The notes below the pieces were generated by a model. The model was not told the DNA's origin and did no database searches. It worked only from the letters and a program-made list of their open reading frames with translations. A stretch of 64,000 nucleotides of DNA, from the NCBI GenBank assembly GCA_014925825.1, contig JACGCK010000199.1, forward strand, positions 17,887 to 81,886, read 5' to 3'. Position numbers and translations under genes: made by a program. Position 1 is the first letter of the stretch. Every line of letters starts with the position of its first letter. This document shows positions 49,265-61,427 of the stretch, piece by piece. The DNA is from Pholiota molesta. Its lineage: Eukaryota; Basidiomycota; Agaricomycetes; Agaricales; Strophariaceae.

Positions 49265-50445
49265 TTACTCTGTGTGCTTGTCGCCACCACCATTAATCTG
49301 GAGGCATTCACAGATAAACCCTCTGATCAGATCAAAATGCCTGCCCCATTTCTCCTCTGCGTCCGGTGCGAAATCGAATAGATGGTTCTGCTCTGGGATC
49401 TTCAACAATACCGTGGGCACCCCCGCGTCCTCCAACAGCGAATGGAGGCGATACGACTCCTCCGGAAAGACGGCAGTGTCCCCGGTGCCGTGCATCAACA
49501 ATGTCGGGGGCCAGCTCGCGTCCACGCCCAGCTGTGGGAAGAGACGCCTATGCTGCTCCGGAATAGCATTTTCCAAATCGCTTAGGGTCTTGGTATCATC
49601 CAGTAAGATTTGACGCAAGGTCAGGCTGAGACTAGGCTCGTGTTGGCCTGTGAGATAATCGAGGTAGGTACCAATCTGGAGATATAAGGCGGCCATCGCT
49701 GCTCGTCGACTCTTAGGAGGTGCTCCGAAAACCAGGGGGATATCAGACGTAGGTTGGATAGGACCGTTGGGGAATGGGTAAATGAAATCCTGGAATTTAG
49801 ACGTATCGAGGAGATCTCGACCAAGGAAAAAGGGCTTTGTCTTCTCTACTAGATATTGAGGGATCTTAAAGACGGGACATCAGTACAGTCACAAAAAAAA
49901 ATTGGAGGATATAGTAACTTACTAGGAAATTACCAGCGGGAGAATATGCGCTGAACACTCCTCTAGGCTTTGGCGATGCGTGCATCGCCGCCAAGTAAGC
50001 ACAATAGCCACCAGCGCTTGATCCAGATACGACGATCCTATTTTCGTCGACCTTGAATTTCCAAGGACCGAAGCTGAAAGTCTCCTTGCCCACGAAAGTG
50101 AAAAGGTCTTGAATATCTTGGATGATGTCATGCCCAGACGCTGGTGGGATGAGCTGATAATTGACCGAAATAAAGGCGCATCCGGCGCCAATAACGCGGT
50201 CTGCAACAAGTGAGCTGATTTCGAGCATCCGAATGGATATTGGACTTACTGAAGAGCCAACGAGGGAATGAATCCTTGTTCCCAATATGTAATCCTCCTC
50301 CATGGAAGTAAACAACTGCTGGTACGCGGTATTCTTCGCTCCCATTTATGCGGTCGGTTTGGTTGATCGGCTTGGGCTTGTAAAAATCAAGGTAGATTGG
50401 TGTTCCATCTTGAACCTGTTTGTAGGCAATTGTATGAGGATGCAT
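49265..50445 (-). CDS. Alpha/beta hydrolase, hormone-sensitive-lipase-like esterase
   Basis: Intracellular-type esterase: no signal peptide (MHPHTIAYKQVQDGTPIYLD). Three exons; the introns fall after RWLF and after AGNFL. The oxyanion motif is VVYFHGGGLHIGN, the nucleophile GSSAGGYCAY, the acidic residue probably in HGTGDTAVFPEES and the catalytic His in PEQNHLFDF. About 340 aa, the normal size for family IV/HSL-like enzymes. It would cleave short acyl esters; the natural substrate is unknown. Confidence 0.85.
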
Positions 50446-51310
50446 CGTTATTTTGTTGTATGAGTGGTAGTGAGGTTTTTTAACTTGAAGTAGGAAATGA
50501 GAGGGAAATGTTTGAATGTTGGACGTTTGATCACCCAGCTATTTAACTGGAAGTTTTCTAGTAATCAGATGCGAAGTATTCAGACTTCAGCGACTCATTT
50601 TCGAGTCTCTCATCAGTTACTATGCCGCTCACTATGATGACCAACCTGTGACCAACCTCTCTGTACTTTGGCAAATTCAATTACGAAGTCGCTATTCTAT
50701 GGCAGATGGTCGCGAAACGGACAACTTGCGCAGCAGTTAGCGAGCACCGCTCTAACTCACTTCGCCATTAAGCGCTTGATATGTCAGTTCAAGCTGTGAA
50801 CATTGATGGAGGTTGACGTTGATAATCAAATACAACAGTCAGGCGAGTTCCCCGACTGCTCCGAGCTCCAGTTTCATCGACTCGCACAATTCAGATCTAT
50901 GTATATCAGGTTTACTTATAATTAGCTTGACACACTGCATTGATTTTTAGTATGCAAGTTTCCGTTGAGTGTCCGCACAACCGATGCCGCTATTGTCAGT
51001 GATTTGGTAGATTAGACCTCGTAATACGACTTGAATAAGCTTGTGAATATGTAGCTTCCTTACGACACCCAAGTTTGAATATATGATAGTTAATTAGTGA
51101 TATTGTGCCTACGCCTCGGTTCAGTTGTGTATATGTAAGTGAGTGTACCTCAATTTAGAATGTGGATACACAAGATTGGCAGTACCGTACACGACTTCAA
51201 TGTTCCGACGCTTCCAGTGGTACCCGACGCACGAACTACATGTACATGGGTTGCAAGGGTGGCACGCGCTTGAATAAGTCCAGAAATCAAAAGCTTTACT
51301 TCGGATATGT
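50446..51310. other. Intergenic region
   Basis: Promoter of the esterase and 5' flank of the tRNA gene. No other gene seen. Confidence 0.5.
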
Positions 51311-51382
51311 AGCAGCATGGCGCAGTGGTAGCGCGCGGGGCCCATAACCCCGAGGTCACTCGATCGAAACGAGTTGCTGCTA
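51311..51382 (+). tRNA. Initiator tRNA-Met (anticodon CAT)
   Basis: 72-nt cloverleaf without intron. The acceptor stem AGCAGCA pairs with TGCTGCT with discriminator A. The anticodon arm CGGGG-CCCATAA-CCCCG carries CAT. The stem with three G:C pairs below the anticodon loop and the A-rich T-loop word ATCGAAAC, in place of TTCGAATC, are hallmarks of eukaryotic initiator rather than elongator tRNA-Met. Internal A and B boxes are present (GGCGCAGTGGTAG; GATCGAAAC). Confidence 0.93.
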
Positions 51383-51391
51383 TCCTCCTCA

Positions 51392-51399
51392 TTTTTTTT
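51392..51399 (+). terminator. RNA polymerase III terminator (T8)
   Basis: Eight T residues starting nine bases after the tRNA end. Confidence 0.85.
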
Positions 51400-52339
51400 G
51401 TAGTGCGATCATCCTCCAATAAAGCTTCGCAATGCGCATGGCCGCAAGGAGCGCCGCAGAGCCCATTACAACATCTCGGGCCAGCAACTGAGTATTTTGA
51501 ATTGATTTGTTTGTCCTGTTAATTCTGTGCCATCCCTATATTCGTGTTCTTTCTTATTCTGGTCGACCCAATAATGTATATGTGGTTCAGATGGATGTCG
51601 GCGCACGGCAAGCGCACAGTACTGAATTGCAAATCAAGAGAACAAGCGCCGACTGAAAACTTGATCCTCGTTACGCGTTACGCGTTACCGCTACTAGGCT
51701 CTAGCTAGCGCACCGTCTCTCCACCCTCCCTCGCCTCCTTCGTCGTGGTGGTTCTTCGTTCAATTCTAGCCTGCTTCCCTTGTCGCTGAGCACACTGTCA
51801 ACCAGCAATCATTATCACAGATCTAGGGCCCTCTATGGGGACTCATTCTCTGGGGACTTAGTTTCTGGCATCCCCACCGATCCTGCCTCCCACCACCGCG
51901 CGTCAACGACATCTCGTACCTGCAGCAGGCGGAGATCGATACGAGGCAAATGAGTGCAAGCTGGCTGCAGAGATGGTATCTGTGACGGCGGGCCGAGCTG
52001 AGAGTCTGGTGAACTACGTCAGCCCAAGCGGCAACCGATGCTGTCAGTCCCGCAAAGTTTACTACCTTCCTCATGGTCACCTTTGTACAGTTTTTGTGGT
52101 CAGATTCCTAGCAGATTCCCGGGCACCGGGACGAGCAGCGTCAGAACGTGCCACACTGTATTAACAGTGCCGACATCGAGCTGTTGCCCCGACGTGTCCC
52201 CAGAATGGCTGATCGAAGCATACTTATCTATCATTGTACTCGAGCTTTCGTCTAGTCTCATATCTTTCCTCATCAACTCTATCGTTTCTATGCGTGTTCC
52301 AGCTCCTTTAGTGCAGGCCTAGGAAGCCTTCAAGTTTGC
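51400..52339. other. Intergenic region with unassigned open frames
   Basis: GC-rich 51.7-52.2 kb has overlapping ORFs on both strands that look partly coding (for example ISYLQQAEIDTRQM near 51.92 kb) but no coherent model. It could be upstream exons of the gene at 52340. Confidence 0.35.
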
Positions 52340-52780
52340 ATGGTGGAAACTACCGCTTATTTCATACTTTCTCTAACACCCTATCGCTTTTCCATGGATT
52401 TGGTATCGCCAAACTCTGGAATTGTATCATTTCATTTGCATAAATCTTTACCCGGCTTTGCAAATGCTCAATCTGTCGACGAGGGTCCAGTTTTGTCACA
52501 TAATTTGCCAGGAGGCGTGGAAGTCGCGGTACGTCTTTGCTGCCTATCACCGAAGTACCTAGAATTATGATGTCAACAGGAACTGCGTTTTTGTGTAGTA
52601 TCTTTCATTGAACTATCCTCTTATTTGACAATAACTTTTCAAAATGGCAATCGTGGTGCAACATCAATATTCGAACTTGGGCGCCTAAATACTGGTTCAG
52701 TCGGGGCACGACAGCGACCGCATGTGGTGTTACGTCCCGTCGCGGCGGACCTCTGGTGGATCAAAATTCTACAGCGGTAA
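52340..52780 (+). CDS. Small unrecognised protein, 129 aa
   Basis: Two exons: 52340-52528 and 52580-52780, joined in phase 0 by a GTACGT...CAG intron; 390 nt with stop. The protein begins MVETTAYFILSLTPYRFSMD and looks beta-strand rich (SGIVSFHLHKSLPG, YLTITFQNGNRGATSIFEL). It ends VAADLWWIKILQR. No signal peptide, no known domain, and no homologue that I recognise. Exons further upstream are possible. Confidence 0.4.
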
Positions 52781-53463
52781 TGCTGGTAAGTTGATAATTT
52801 TGATTTTCGTACCATTGTCCGACTAAACTATCATTATTACCATATTTTTGCGCGCTCATCCCTGTTCGTCCTTGCACGAGGCCATGTTTTTCATCTTGGT
52901 AATCGCCATGTAAACATTTCCTTGTTCTTCGAGAGTCCAGAATGCGATAGGGAAGAAGACTGATCTTTTTTGCTACTCAACACACCCGTGGTATCCCGTC
53001 CTAATTTCAGAAGTAACGGAAGTGTTGGCGAAAAGGAAGTCCAAACACGAGGATGTGAGTGTCAGCAGCAGGTCAGCAGCTTAAGGCGCACACCAACTAC
53101 ATATCACACTGCGCTTTGGGATAAGTCTCGATTTCCATGTACAATGCTTTGTGCCCGGGTTTTTTTGATTCCGTGCTAATATTGACATCTTGTGTGAGAG
53201 CTGAAGGTCTTATTACTTATCGTGTAGCCGTTCTCTCTCATATGGGCTTCTGCTGTGCGAATTGCGTACTGAAGAACTGGATATGTATAATCGAGTACGT
53301 ATTTTGATACAGAGATGACACCACTTCCATTGAAGCTGTCACTGTACAGATAGTCAGTGAGGAATCGAAAGGAATGAGACGTATATAAATTGCAACGATC
53401 TCAATCTAAGAAACAGCCAAAACTTGAAACATCCTCTCGCATACCTTACTGCTCAGCTTCAAC
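52781..53463. other. Intergenic region
   Basis: 3' flank and the promoter of the next gene. Nothing else supported. Confidence 0.45.
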
Positions 53464-54632
53464 ATGGTTGCCACCACCGCCCAAACATACAATGATCTCG
53501 TCAGCGCGACCACAAAAAACTATGCAGAATCCGTGCCTGCGATGGGTCTGTTCTACCAGAACGGTGCCAACTCTAGGACCGGCGTGCGACTCGAGTGTCC
53601 TGGAATCAGGAAAGAGTTCTGTGATCAAATTCCTTTCGGCCGGGGTAAGCAACTATTATGAATGTTCTCTGGATGTCGATTGTCATGATATATGTTTTCT
53701 ATCCAGATCCCGAAGGGACTCTGTTCTTTGATTCTGTGAACGACTTCCCCGACAACGGCCAGGACAGCTTCTACAATGTCTTCCATAACACGAGCACTGT
53801 CGCAACCGAGAAAGCCGTGGTTGTTCAGTTCTACACTGGCACCGCGTCCCAAGGCCCGTTCTATGCCGAGGTATGTATAATTTGCAAGTACTGAATTTGC
53901 ATAACTATTTTACTAACTGAGTCAATCTGCTATGCAAGTTTGTTGCCAGAGATCCTGTCAGTATAACTGATTGCTACCCCAACCACAATATAGAACTGAA
54001 TTATTATGTTCGCAAAGACCGCCGCAGTGAACTATTGTCGATGGCGCCGCTCTTGGCAAAAAAGGCACATGGAACGACCTCAACATCGCCAGTGTGACTT
54101 CAGTCATACAGAAACAGACCAAGGCCAAAGAGTTCACGCTGACCATGAACGCCATCTCAAAGAAGGCGACGTTCAGCCTTCCCCCGACCTTAAACTTACC
54201 GAATGCTAGCGTCAGTGAGTGCTTGCTAAACCCCTGTGTTATCCGAGATGTTGATGTAGTACGATGGCCCGCTTCCAGAGGCCTATGGCACGACCTACTT
54301 CAAGGGCATTAAGAATATCAAAGACGGGTCTAAGACGTATATCGATTACAGCAACGATAGGATCGTGTTCTTCCAAGGAACGGATTTTGCGCATGCAAAT
54401 GACGCAGTCGCATATGTACGTACGTTGTCGTTGGGCTTCGGCGTGTACTAACCGATCGCATTTCATTCCACAGTTCATTCGTAAGGCCTTCTTTGTTATC
54501 CTACATTGACGAATCGATAGATACTAACATCTCGTTTAGCTGAAGAGAATAGCACAGCTGATGCTACAGCCCTTGGGAATATAGTTTCACAAGCCAAACC
54601 GCCACCGATGTTGCGCTCTGGAAGGATATCTA
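53464..54632 (+). CDS. Unrecognised beta-rich protein; model has a stop and a frame break
   Basis: Starts MVATTAQTYNDLVSATTKNY. Exon model: 53464-53644, 53707-53870, 53939-53956 (FVARDP), 54028-54210, 54260-54415, a 7-nt exon 54474-54480, and from 54540. Coding-like segments include KGTWNDLNIASVTSVIQKQ, KEFTLTMNAISKKATFSLP and RIVFFQGTDFAHANDAVAY. Exon 4 would begin with TGA (54028-54030) right after its acceptor. The last exon needs one extra G in the G3 run 54575-54577 to reach the coherent end TATDVALWKDI. The intron before the last exon has a perfect TACTAAC branch site. No signal peptide is visible and I cannot assign a family. It may be a young pseudogene. Confidence 0.5.
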
Positions 54633-55077
54633 AAGGCCTATCAATGTAGGTGTTTCCCTTGGCGAAGACGTGGACAGTATGCAAATGTGAACTTTGAGGT
54701 CGATGATATCCTAGTCAGATTACCAAATACATACAATGCAGTCAAGTTCGATAACTGATGAAGCACTGATTTGGGACTACTTATACGAGCGCCTGATGGT
54801 CAAAAAAGTTATACTCGGAGGTTCAGTCCCCTCTCTGTCTTGTTGGTTATGATTTGCCAGGTGTTGAATAAATGAACAGGCTGTATTTTCCTGTCCATCG
54901 TTCCTCCCTACATTCTACGCCGTACAGGCCGTAACGAACTCATGACCTGGACTGCATGTGGTCATGGGCGCCTAATTCCGGACATGAGCCTACGCTGACA
55001 TCTGACGTTTCGAGCCACTATTCTGGTGTGAGTGCTGTCAGGTGAATTTTGGAATCCGGTCAAACCTAGGCATATAG
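54633..55077. other. Intergenic region
   Basis: 3' flank and the promoter of the HET gene. A possible alternative tail of the preceding gene (54690-54759, ending LPNTYNAVKFDN) lies here. Confidence 0.4.
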
Positions 55078-57301
55078 ATGGAGAAGTCCATCTCGATTGA
55101 GAAAGCCGCTAGAATCCCATCTGGTGTGTGCGATAAAGGCAAGTTAATGATAGAACTACTCTCGCACCTGCTCTTTACCATTTAACTCATCGTCGACTTT
55201 TGAACCTTCAGACTATAGTCCAATGTTTTCTTCCGGTATGTTGTATTATGCGCTATTCAATGGATCCGACTGTGACCTACTAATGCCTTGACAGATCCCA
55301 ATACCCAAGCTCGCACTTTGTTAGTTCAGACGATGCACAACTTACTTCTGCCCTCAATTCAAACAACCGGCGGACGGGCCACAAAAGGTATATGATCTTA
55401 ACACTACAATTAATATGAGTCTAATAACTTCTTCTCAATCTCCTCAGATTCGAATCCATCCACAACTCATTTGCGGAATAAAGCAGAGGAGTTCGTTTGC
55501 GCACTGGAGAGTTTCATATCCGGCATGATATCTAGTGCTCAACCGGGTAGCAGAGATATCGGTATCGACGTTACGTTTTCAGGTGGGGTTTCCGCTTGCG
55601 GGCTGCAATCTAAAGCTGCTAACAATGAGTGGATGGCGTAGATGTACAGTCGGATGATGACTTGGAAGGTGTCTATCCACATGAATAAATGGACCATAAT
55701 GCTCCGAACTGACCCCGGGAATGCAGCAGCAGAAGGGAAAGCAAGAATTGATGGCGTCTCAAATGAGAACAAACACTCTGGACACCCCTTTAATCTGTCG
55801 GTACCTCGTGGTCTGATCGTTCAACGTGAACAAGGAGGTGAGAAAGAACGCGAGCTTGCTTTCATCTAATGCCAAGTTACTCAATGACCATTGTCAATTC
55901 AGGCAATACGCTACTATGCCCAGTGCGTCCAGTGGCCTTGGATGCATTGAACAACCACCTGGCAAGATTGCGCCGCGATACTCAGGCGAAGGAAATGCCT
56001 ATACGTCTACTGTGCTATGAATCGCATAATTCGAAGCCGAGAATCTCTCTTCTAAGAAAGGGCGACATTTATCCCTATCTCGCCCGCAGACTCGAAGCTG
56101 ATTTTCGCACCTCGCACAACCCTCTTCGGCAAGAGCCTCTCTGGGGGGATAGGTGGATCAAACGACATGCTGGATATGCCATCCTATCAAATCGCTGGAC
56201 CGACAAACCCGGCGAGTTGACTTACAGCGACTGGAAAAAAGGCTCCGTTGACATCGAGAATGCAAAATGCCAGAAACTTGTCAATTTCTGCAAAGCCGCC
56301 TGGGAAAACCACGGACTTACTCTTGGTTGGATTGATACAGTCTGCATCAACAAGGAGAGCAGCGCCGAGCTCGACGAATCGATCCGCTCCATGTATGCGT
56401 GGTACGCCAATTCTGACATCTGCATCACCTATCTCGCCGGGACCGAAAGTCTTGTGGACATGCATAACGACCTTTGGTTTCGTCGCGGATGGACGTTCCA
56501 GGAGTTGCTCGCGCCTAATTGCGTCAAATTCTACAACAAGCACTGGATGAGGCTTAGTCCTAAAGACTCGAACGATCTTTCGCAAAGCGCCAAGGAGCTT
56601 GGACCACAACGCAGGCTGTCTCTCTTCGGGAGTGACAAGGAGGATCCCTCAATTCTCAAGGTCATTCACCGTGCCACGACGATTACGCCGGATGAGCTAC
56701 AGATATTAGGGCCACACCCATCTCGCGCAGGATGCAGTTAGCGGCCAAGCGCGAAGTGACGCGGAAAGAAGATATTGCATACTCATTGATGGGCATCTTC
56801 GACGTCAGCATATCCACCGCGTATGGCGAGGGTCCCGAACGCGCATTCTATCGCCTAGTGAAGGAGATATTTGACTCTACGAAGGACGTTTCCGATATCT
56901 TCAACTGGGGAGGCCGCCGTACTTTCTCATCCGATGCCCCTTGGACGCCGATCACCTCTTTATTTCCATCCGGGCCATCAGATTTTGAATCGCGCTCCTC
57001 GAGGATGTATCCGTGGCATCCTATAGAGCCACTAACCCTTACGCACGTAGGGTTGCGCACGCCGATCCTGCTCATGCCTGTGCTTGCGTTGTTGCGAAGT
57101 GCCCAATCAATGGATTTACATGCAATTGGAGACTACTACGCCACGGTAGCGATCCCTGGACGTGCGGTGGACGTGCGGCGGCCACGAAAGAACCGTCAGC
57201 CCATTGTCGAATTTCCTGATATTGATACGTGCTATGCCCTGGCGAAGAGGGTTTTTCATCCTGAGTTGAAGGAGGTAATATTCGGGACATTGGGGGTATA
57301 G
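55078..57301 (+). CDS. HET-domain protein with micro-exon N-terminus; one frame break
   Basis: HET domains act in fungal vegetative incompatibility and programmed cell death. Seven exons: 55078-55123, 55212-55235, 55295-55387, 55448-55582, 55642-55668, 55730-55837, 55903-57301. All six introns interrupt codons after the first base; the first four junctions and exon 5 code Asp. Exons 2 and 5 are only 24 and 27 nt. The HET core reads HAGYAILSNRW, LGWIDTVCINKESSAELDESI and SMYAWYANSDICITYLAG, then RRGWTFQELLAP. The C-terminal KEDIAYSLMGIFDVSISTAYGEG block lies in another frame; one extra G in the run 56709-56711 joins them, giving 611 codons. No NACHT or repeat domain is attached. Confidence 0.8.
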
Positions 57302-58990
57302 TGCAACATAAACAACGTTATAACGCACGGGACATACCACCCAAGCCCACCCTGTGCATTTCCCCAACACTCACCCGGTACATGTCCCCAAGACTCGCCC
57401 GGTACATTTCACACAGTGGGGAGGGGCAACTCCGGTTCTAAAAGCGTGCTGTTGACGTTTGTTTGTCCCCTGCCAATTTCAGAGACTCGATGGTCCGCTC
57501 GCCTTTCCGTGCATAGGTTGGAACCTCAGCCGTCCTCAGACACTCTGAACCAGGAACCTTACAATATAAATATATATGATTTATATAGGATATATTCAGC
57601 TGATATTATTTCTGATATTAGCACTGAAATTGCAAGTTGAGTGTTGGTGTCAAATCAGAGCAAAACCAGAGGTGGCCTCAGAGTAAGTATAGATTATTAT
57701 GGATCTTGATGTGAAGCAAATACCGGAATCCATTGAGGTCCGCACCAAAGGACACCGCTCTCCACCGATGATGTGCCAAGTGTCGTGTAAGGTGCGGAAT
57801 GTGGCGAATAAAATCTAAAACCACAAAACCAAAAGCCACGACGTGAGGGGCTACGAGGTCGCGAGTACGGGGTTCAAGGGTGTCCCAATCAAGGTCTATC
57901 AGTGGCGAAAGGTGCGACGAGGTGTGTGACGTGGCGCGACGGTGTTTACGGTGTATATTGAGTTGCGAGAGCGATGGGATGAAGGAGTGACGGAATTTAG
58001 CTAGAACTGTGCGACGAGAGTGAAATAAAATACGAGAGAGACGCAGCGCAGAGTGGAATGATGGGGAATGCAGTGGGGACGAGGACGCGACGAGAGACGA
58101 ACTGAAACTGAGCTGAAAACTTGGGGGGGAAAGTGTATTATTTTTCTTTTACTGAGTTACAGGGATTTAAATACTACGGAAGCTATAGCTCGGATTTAAT
58201 TTATCTAAAACGGTAGGAAGGTGCGAGGTAGACTGTCCGAAAGGCTAGATACGAAAGGCATGTGGAAAAGGACGATAGGGGCACAGGGGAGCGCGGCGCG
58301 CACATGCGACGGCGAGCTAGAGAATGAGAAAACTAAAAATAGAGCGCTTAAGCGCACACTCGAGCGCATGTGCGTGCGGACGGAATTCCAACGCAGTAAG
58401 TTGTCCAACAATATTTGGAACGAGCTCCGTACGTATTCGAAACCTTTCTAGACCATGTAGCGACGTCCCGAGAGTGCTGTGTGAGCCCGTATACGGCGGC
58501 GCGCGACTTGCGTCCAAGTTCGTCGGGTCACGTGACTACCCGCGGCTCCTGTTCTGAGTGCGTACGCGGTGCGGCGCGGCGGCTCTGTGCGCGTTCGAGC
58601 GCGTGCGTTGCGTGTGTGTCGTAAAGTGTTCTGGTGTATATGGAGGTGCTATGGGTACGTTTCGCGTGCTTGAGCGACTTCGAGCGAGGCGGCGCGAGGC
58701 GAGGCGTCCTGTTGCGTCGTGTATGACCTAGCGCATTCGAGCGCGTGCGTGCGCGTTCTGTTCGTGTGCGTTGCGCGTGCGTCTGGGCGTATTCTGGCGC
58801 GTTTTCAGAGCGTATACGGATGCGGTGCGCATCATCTCCTCCCTAACGAACTTCTGACTGTCCGCAGTCAGCCGGAATCGCGGCGAAATGGTTTGCAATG
58901 GAAGCGACGAGCAGCGGCGCCGAGGGAACGAGAGTTGCGTGTGTGTCGACGGCGTAAATCCAAATATAGAACGGGCGCTAAACGCGCGTT
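57302..58990. other. Repeat-rich flank of the minisatellite
   Basis: No gene. 57.33-57.42 kb holds three degenerate copies of a CACCCGGTACAT-type word. From 57.7 kb composition shifts to GCG/CGA-rich, with GCGACGAG words that foreshadow the array. A direct repeat of GAGCGCGTGCGT-type sequence occurs at about 58600 and 58740. Confidence 0.5.
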
Positions 58991-61427
58991 GCGCTGAGCG
59001 AGTGAGCGGCCAGCGCGGCGGCGTGAATTTACAGCGCGGCGGTGTAATTTGGGCTCGGGAATCGATTCGGAGCACGGCTAGATGAGTTAGAGCGCGGCGA
59101 GACAAGCTGGAGTGCTGGGAGACAAATTGTGAATTGGATACGGCTCGGCGCGGCGAGACGACAGCGGGCGCGGCGAGACGAACTGGAGCACGGCGAGACG
59201 AACTGGAGCACGGCAAGACGACTGCAGGTGCGGCGCGGCGATCTGGGGTGTGGCCAGTTGAATGTACGTGCGGCGAGACAACCTGAACTTCTGAGAGACG
59301 TCCTAAAGCACGGCGAGACGACAGCGGGTGCGGCGAGACGAACTGCGGCGCGACGAGACGAACTAGAGCCTGGGAAATTAAATGCGCGCGCGGCGAGACG
59401 TCCTGGAACGCGGCGAGATGACCTAGAGCGCGACGAGACAACCTGTGGTCTGGCGAGTTGAATCCACGTGCGGCGAGACGACTGCGGGCGCGAAGAGACG
59501 AATAGGGCACGGGGAATTAAATGCAGCCGCGGCGAGACATCCTGAGCGCGGCGAGACGACTTGGAACGCGGTGTGACGACTTGGAGCTTGACGAGACGAC
59601 TTGGGGCGCGACGAGACGAAGTACCGTGTGGCGAGACGAACTACGGTGCAACGAGATGAACCAGAGCTTGTGGAATTAAAATTTGAGCGCGGCGAGACGT
59701 CCTGGGGCGCAACGAATTGAATATACGTTCTGCTCTACGAATGCAAGCGCGGCGGAGACCGGACCAACGGGCGAATATTCATACTACTGTACGGATGCGG
59801 GTGCAGCGGACCAAAGCTAGCGCGGCGAGACGAATTGGAGCGCAGTAAATGGAATACGGGTGCGGCGAGTTGTCCTGAAGCGCGGCGAGTTGAATATACA
59901 TGCGGCGAGACGACTTGAAACGCGGTGTGGCGACTTGGAGCTTGACGAGAGGACTCGAGGCGCGACGAGACGAAGTACCATGCGGTGAGACGAACTACGG
60001 TGCGACGAGATGAACCAGAGCATGGTGGAATACATTAAGGCGCGGCGAGACGCATGGGACGCGGTGAGACAACCTGAAGCGCGGCGAGACGACGCAGGGC
60101 GGCGCGGCGAACTGGGTTGCAGTTAATGTACGGCGGCGAGACAACCTAAATTGAGAGACGTCTTAAAGCACGCGAGACACAGCGGGTGCGGCGAGACGAA
60201 CTGCGGGCGCGACGAGACGAACTAGAGCCTGGGAAATTGAATGCGCGTGCGGCGAGACGACCTGAAGAGCTGGGAGACGTCTTGAAGTGTGGCGAGATGA
60301 CAGCGGGTGCGGCGACTTGAATATGTCCTGTGAATTGCGGCTGGACGAGCTGCGGCGCGACGAGACGAACTAGGCATGGGGAATCAAATACAGGCGCGGC
60401 GAGACAATCTCGAGCGCAGTCAGTTGACTTTAAGCCCGGCGAAATGGATACGGTGCGGTGACGAGCTGGGGCGCGACGAGATGCCTTGGGACGCGACGAG
60501 ACGACCTGGAACGTGACGAGACGAAGTACAGTGCGACGAAATGAACTAGAGCACGATGAATCTAATTCGGGCGCGGCGGGCGAGTTGAATATATGTCATG
60601 CTGTACGAATGCAAGCGCGGCGAGACGACAACGGCCGCGGCGGGCGCGGTGGACTAAAGCTAGTGCGGCGAGACGAATTGGAGCGCAGAAAATTGAATTC
60701 GGACGCGGCGAGATGCCCTGGAGTGTGGCGAGACGAAAGCAGGCGCGGCGAGACGGACTGGAGTGCTGCTGTACGGATCCGAGCGCGGCGAGACGCCCTA
60801 GAGTGCGACGAGACGACGTGGGGTCCGGCGAGGCGTACTGACGTGCGGCGAGACCATCTGGAGCACGGTAAATTGAATCCAGGCACGGCGAGACGACTTG
60901 GGGCGCGACGAGACGAAGTACTGTGTGGCAAGACGAACTATAGTGCGACGAGATGAACTAGAGCACAAGGAATCAAATGCGGCGCGGCGAGACGTCCTGG
61001 GGCTTGGCGAATTCCATATACGTCCTGCTGTACGAATGCAAGCGCGGCTAGACGACAGCGGGCGGCGCGGCGATCTGGGGCGCGGCGAATTGAATCCAGG
61101 CACAACGAGACAACCTAGAACGCGGCGAGACGACTTGGGGCGTGACGAGACGAACTGGAGCGCCGTGAATTGAATATGGCGCGGCGAGACGCCTTGAGCG
61201 CGACGAGATGACTGGATGTGCATGCTGCTGTACGGATCCGAGCGCGGCGAGATGCCCTAGAGCGCGATGAGATGTCCTGAAGTGCGGCGAGATGAACTAA
61301 GGCGCGGCGAATCCAATTGGGGCACGGTAAATTAATTAGGGGCGCGACGAGCTGAATATACGTGCTGTGGAGCGTGGCAAGACAATCCTGAGCGCAGCCA
61401 GTTGACGTTAAGCCCGGCGGAATGGAC
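58991..61427. repeat. Minisatellite array of a degenerate 20-bp unit, about 2.4 kb
   Basis: The unit is close to GACGACYTGGAGCGCGGCGA. Clean consecutive copies show the 20-bp spacing, for example at about 59175-59215. About 120 copies fit, with substitutions, indels and interspersed variants such as AATTAAATGC. Longer blocks recur (GCTGTACGAATGCAAGCGCGGC near 59737, 60600 and 61028; TGCTGTACGGATCCGAGCGC near 60768 and 61224), suggesting higher-order duplication. Because 20 is not a multiple of 3, the Arg-rich ORFs through it are artefacts. Confidence 0.88.

Noticed and set aside
58728..61223. Arg/Ser-rich ORFs on both strands across the minisatellite
   Set aside because: They follow the 20-bp repeat, change frame with every indel and show no start, splice or domain signal.
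58991..61427. CRISPR-like array
   Set aside because: Units are contiguous and degenerate with no unique spacers, and the genome is fungal.
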